A stretch of DNA of 64,000 nt from Heliocidaris erythrogramma (taxonomy: Eukaryota; Echinodermata; Echinoidea; Camarodonta; Echinometridae). This document shows, piece after piece, positions 52,701-58,700 of this stretch (positions are counted from its first letter, which is position 1; every line of letters starts with the position of its first letter). Where the stretch lies: contig CM046853.1 of assembly GCA_025617745.1 (NCBI GenBank), forward strand, positions 31,919,313 to 31,983,312. The letters run 5' to 3'. Below the pieces are notes generated by a model. The model did no database searches, was not told where the DNA came from, and saw only the letters and a program-made list of their open reading frames with translations. A program made the translations under genes and the position numbers.

Positions 52701-55700
52701 CAAATTTCTGTAATTCAACTTCCCAGCTACCGTAATGTTTTTAACGACCATTCAAATCCTTCATGATAATTAAATGAATATGAGCCCACTCGAGACGTTT
52801 CACACAAGATGTTTAACATGATTTCAATGTTAAAACGTGATGTTACGTTTTATCATAGAAATTCATGAGTTCAATGAACTGTTTAATTACATGATGTCAA
52901 ATATACACTTAATCTTTGAAGAGTAGTATATTTAAAGAAGACCATTTCTTCATTTCATGTTTTTTTCTCCTCATATAATTTTATGTTAACACAAGTGGAG
53001 CTATGTGCTATAGCAGTTCATCCACTTGGCCCTTAAATGTGAGGATGGGGTTTGAATCCTTGCCTGGTACATATAGCCTTGTAAGATGAGACATTTTATT
53101 TAGAGATGCCTCTCTTGACCCAGGTGTGGTCAACAGATACTTGGTAGGACTTCTTGAAATATCCTGTGAAGCACTCATTGCCACATAAGCTAAAGTCAGG
53201 GTAATGCTTTCCAAAATAATTTGGAAATTTATGCACCATACAACATTGTTTTATTCAACACTTGATGTTGGTATCAGTCAGATTATTACTATTAATTGTT
53301 ACAAATTGAAATATGATTCATATCTCGGCACTTTAGTTTTTTTACTCCATATTCTGAGCTTTGCTCTCCGTGTACGTTTTATAAATCTGATATTTCTAGT
53401 CCGTCCCCCCTTTTCATTGCATCCAAATCAGAATTACTTTATACGGGAGCCTAATCATTTACAAGCAATGCTTTTTATTTAGGCTCCCCACATTTTACAT
53501 ATTTCCTCTTTTGCCAGTCGTTTATATATTTCTCAAACTTTTTACCTATTTACTGTACATTATACTTGATCTGAGTTCTTTTGAAATTGACAGTTATGCT
53601 TGTAAAATAACTTCTGAAAAATTGTTTTGATGTAAATGTGGAATGTGGAACAAATAAACATGATTCATACTCCAAACTTTTATCAAATTGTTTACTCTAA
53701 TTAAACTTTTCTAAATCTAGGAATGTTTCTTTTAACATCTAAGATAAAAACACTGTTTACTGCGGTGTTGACTTAAAAAGCACTGAAAGCTTTCACACAT
53801 TTTAAATAACATGATTGAGAACCTAGTCCTATGGGCTAAAAAACCAAAAGGGGTTCCCATCTTAACCTTACTTTGCACTTATCCATTTTTTTACTACCTC
53901 CAAAAAGGAAATTAGTAATTAATTAGTCAGCTTCCAATTCAGCGATTGTTTTGTAGTCTATGGCGGCATCCTTTGACAGTTTAACTCATCGAAAGGTGCT
54001 TCTTCAAGTGACAAGCTTGAGCAAGTGTCAGAATGAGTAAGGATCGGTTTTGACTAATACCGCAAGACTAATACCGCACCATTAAACACAGAGAGAAGAT
54101 ACTGGCAAAAAGATTTGAGGTAGAGAGAAACTCTTACCTAACGTTTAAGTCTAGGATTTGTAGCAGTAGAAGCTGAGGTTTTCATCAGAGGTTTTTGTTT
54201 TATTGTAATTAAGTGGTGTGTGGATAGAGTGAGATAATAGCTTATTTAAAAACAATTTGAACAGTGGTTTACCCTTAATATGGAAGTATCTGAAACAAGA
54301 GAACATGTGTGTCACCCTTTGTATATAAATAGAGAAAATGAGCACTACAGTAAAATTTGTAGGGGTCGAGATTGTATTTTCAAATATTATTTTTGAATAT
54401 CACGAGTAAATCTGTCGAGCTGAGATTGTAACCCCTTACCACGGTTTTGAAATTTCTATTTCATCAAGAAAATGAATATATGTCGGGATATCTGGCATGG
54501 TGGTTCTGGCTAATGGTCATTACACGTGGCACAACTAGGGCCCTCCTAACTGCAGCTTTCATTGGGCACACCTAGGACTGAAAAACAACTAACTGTAAAA
54601 CCAGAAATGTTTGCGACATTAAAATTTCGCGAACCATGCACAACAGCCGTTTTCACATCAAGAAAATTTCAAAACTTGTAAAAAAATTTAGTGTCATGTC
54701 AATTATGATTCAATGATTCCAAAGCATGAAACTTTCGCAAACACGAAATACAAACGAACGTTCCTGATTATACAGTATTAAGGTGAACTTCACTTCAGGA
54801 ATACCATCTTTAAAAAAAAATCATTAAACTCTTAAAATATCGACCAAAAAAGAGAATGAAACGTGGGGGACGATGACTGACAAAGGGGAAGGGGCTTATT
54901 AATGTTCTTCCCCCTAAAATAGGAACCAGACAAAATGTTGGGATGAACGAAGGTCATGGTAAATCCAGTAATCAACTACCACCTTCTCCATATTTTGGGG
55001 AGTTAAGTTTGTCCCAAATTTGGTACAACAACCACTCATGATGACTGAATGGGGAGAGAGCTGGCTATGATGATTAACCTGAGATATACCGGTAAGCATA
55101 TGATCTGTAGGGAGAACAGAAGGGACAGCTTGAAAGTAAGTATTGAAAGTATAACATAAAGTTATATTTTTTATTATATATTCATTGTAATTAAATAATT
55201 ACAAAGATATTGTCCCTATTCAAAATGAAAACAAATATCAATAATTGGATTACAATGTCTGCATTATTTTTGTTTTGCTTTGTTTTGTTTTGTTGTTTGT
55301 TTCTTTTGTTGGTGCATCTGTGCTGAATACTCTGCATGTGACCATATTGCACACATAGAGTAGCAGGGGAAAAATAGTTGCTAGTTTTTATTCTCTTTTT
55401 ATTTATATTTAAATTCTTACATTTTGAAATTGATCCCCAGGTAGAGAGTTGTCTGATTTTGTCCATCCTGATCAAAAGCAAATGGGCGATATTATGCTGT
55501 GATAAGCGTAAGTTTGGACCTGAATCTATCATGTTCTGCAGGATTTCAAGAGTTCCTGCTACCCTGGCATGGCAAGAGTTGGCTCAAAACCAACATCCAA
55601 ATTAGGTGTCTTCCAAAACTTTCAATTTTTTGCTCTCTCTCTCTACATTCAACACTGTGTTAGGAAGTTCTAACCTGCTTCTAAAGAGGCTAATAACAAT

Positions 55701-58700
55701 TATAACTTGAACTACATTAACCAAACTAATTCAATCAATTAAGGCTTCCCTGAATATATTTTTCTATTTGGAATAGAAGTAGTCATTTTTCTTGGCTTAT
55801 GGGTATCAGGAATGATCGTTATACAGGCATTGGAAATTTTTATCTAGGACCATTGATATGACCATGATTACATGTATATGTGGTCATATCAGAAACCACC
55901 ATAATGCAATGGTCATATCAAAAGCTTCTTCATTTTTGGACGAAATATGTGAAAAAAGACAATGTCGTACGGGACATATTGCACAGAATCGTCCAGTAGA
56001 GAACTGCACTGAAAGCATCATTCAACCAAATTGACATTATTTCATCATCATCATCATTCATCATTATAATTAGAATGTTTCTAAAATGTGAATTTCAGTG
56101 TAAATCTGTAGGTTTATGATATTCTCTCAGTATGAAATCAATAATTAATATCACCAAATATGATAATTACTTTGTCAAGTTATGATTATAAATATCATCA
56201 TCCAAATCATTCCTATATTCTCTTCTTTGTCATTTTCATTTCTCTATTACCACATTACCATGGTATTAAAGTATTATTAATGATACATGTATATAGTACC
56301 ATGTATATAATATCGTGCATATTAATCCTTGAAATGGTAAGATTATTGCTAATTTCTCGTTCAAACTACCAAACTGCAAACTTGATCATCATCTGTACTA
56401 GGATGATCTAGCAGAAAGATAAGTCTGGGAGATAACTGCATCTAATTAACAATCACCAGGTGGTCCAAGCGATAGGATAGGCGGATGAATTATAAATCAA
56501 ACACATGCTGTGGCCTAGAAGGACAGTGCTTTTCTGGCCTTGTTCCTTATTAATTATCGCAAATTTTGTTTTGCTATGTCAGAGCTTACTCAAGGAATGT
56601 TATTAAAAACACCTAGGGTCTATGAAAAAAATTCCTTCAACATGTGTTCTTAAGGATCAACATCGAGGTCTTTAATAACTTGACTTTATGAGGTTATGAC
56701 CCGACTTGACCAGATTACATTGTAATCAAGTGTACCTGTTCTAAGCTCTTTCTAAGAACACCAAGATATGTCACAGTGTTTGGACAGCACATGAGATGAT
56801 ATATCGCTGTCCATACAATGTGAGACTTGATAGAAAACGTGCTGTACAGAGAAATGTTATTACAAAGTCTGCTGCATGACTACAGCTTTGTTTCATGCGT
56901 TTTCATTTAAACTGAAAACATTATTACTTTAAGATTATTTTTTTGATTCAATCATATTGGGAAATTTGACCAAATATATATGCTTTTATTTTCATGCCAT
57001 TTTTTTTCAATAAATCTGTGGAAATCATTCTAAATTTGTCTTTTCTATGCATTTAATTAAAAACAAGATGAATGCGACTGCGTCTCCTATATGCCTCCGC
57101 CTAAATTCAGTTGATGGCTCAAACTGTTCTAGAAATATTTGATAACGAGGCTAAAAACCAGTAATTTCATGTAATTTTATGTAAATTGACCTCTGTGACC
57201 TCTGACCTTTGACCTACTTACCCCAAATCTAATCAGTTCATCTTTCTATGGGGATGCATACTGGTACCAAGTTTGAAGTTCTTACCTCAGATAGTTCTTG
57301 AGATATCGCGGTAACGGTGCTAAAAACCACTAATTCCATGTAATTTCATGTAAATTGACCTCTGTGACCTCTGAACTTTGACCTACCTACCCCAAAATCT
57401 AATCAGTTCCTCTTTCTATGGGGATATATACTGGTACCAAGTTTGAAGTTCTTACCTCAAATAGTTCTTCAGAAATCGCGGTAACGGTGCTAAAAACCAG
57501 TAATTTCATGTAATTTTATGTAAATTGACCTCTGTGACCTCTGACCTTTGACCTACTTACCCCAAAATCTAATCAGTTCCTCTTTCTATGGGGATACATA
57601 CTGGTACCAAGTTTGAAGTTCTCACCTCAGATAGTTCTTGAGATATCGCGGTAACGGTGCTAAAAACCAGTAATTCTATGTAATTTCACGTAAATTGACC
57701 TCTGTGACCTCTGAACTTTGACCTACCTACCCCAAAATCTAATCCTCTTTCTATGGGGATACATACTAGTACCAAGTTTGAGGTTCCTACGGACGCACGG
57801 ACGGACGGACGGACGGACAACCCGAAAACATAATGCCTCCGGCACCCACCTTCGGTGGGCGGAGGCATAAAAACATATCTGACTGAAATGTATGCACTGG
57901 CAAGAATGACAAAGTTTACAAAAAGAAGTTAGCTAGAATATGGGAGTAATGATTGACCTTCCCTGGAGACCACACATCAAATAAAATGCCCAGTACAGCT
58001 GTCATACAAGGGTCTATAGTCTGTTTTCCTCTCCTGGTGATGTAATAGTCTAGATCAGTATCCAAACCTGAATTTATTGCTGGTCGTACCTCATATCAAG
58101 GAGGTACTAGGCAAGCTTGCTTATATCTTGTCAAAGTGACTGTAGTGACAGTCTACAACCTAATATCACATCACATTATAATTTTCTTGTTCAAAACCTA
58201 GTTACCTATACCTCAATGGGATCTGCATATAGTTTTTTAAAAGATGTCAACTGGTTTACCAAGACACAGTCCTCGGAGTGTTTCTATTATTTTTGATGAT
58301 TTTTTAACTTTGCTTGTATTTATTCCTGTCGTTAATGTACCAGATTGGAAATGTCATCAGGAGACTAAAATTAATCCATTTTGCTACACCCAGCCTTCTT
58401 GGAGACTACCATAGACTTTAGAGCTTGAAGCAAGGAAATCTAGTTTCGGATAGGTGCGCTTAATTATAGCCATCAGCAATCCTACTTTTTCCTTATACCT
58501 TGACTTAATTCTGCACCTTGTTGTAATTAGTACCGTGACATGTTCTTCTGCCAAAATACTTTCTCTTTTTCAGTCTGATATAATTCTCACAAATGAACTT
58601 TGCGTGCTAATACTGCCTTAGCATAAATATGGTACCAGTGTGCTCCCTTTTTCACCCTTCCAAGGGAAAATTTAAAAACATCCACATTCAAATTAATAAT

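Noticed and set aside
53210-53690. Sequence ending in GGAACAAATAAACATGATTC considered as a LINE 3' end
   Set aside because: Only a vague resemblance to LINE tails. There is no reverse-transcriptase frame, poly(A) or target duplication.
57686-57868. Minus-strand open frame containing VRPSVRASV
   Set aside because: It arises from the GGAC microsatellite and the end of the 170-bp repeat element, not from a gene.
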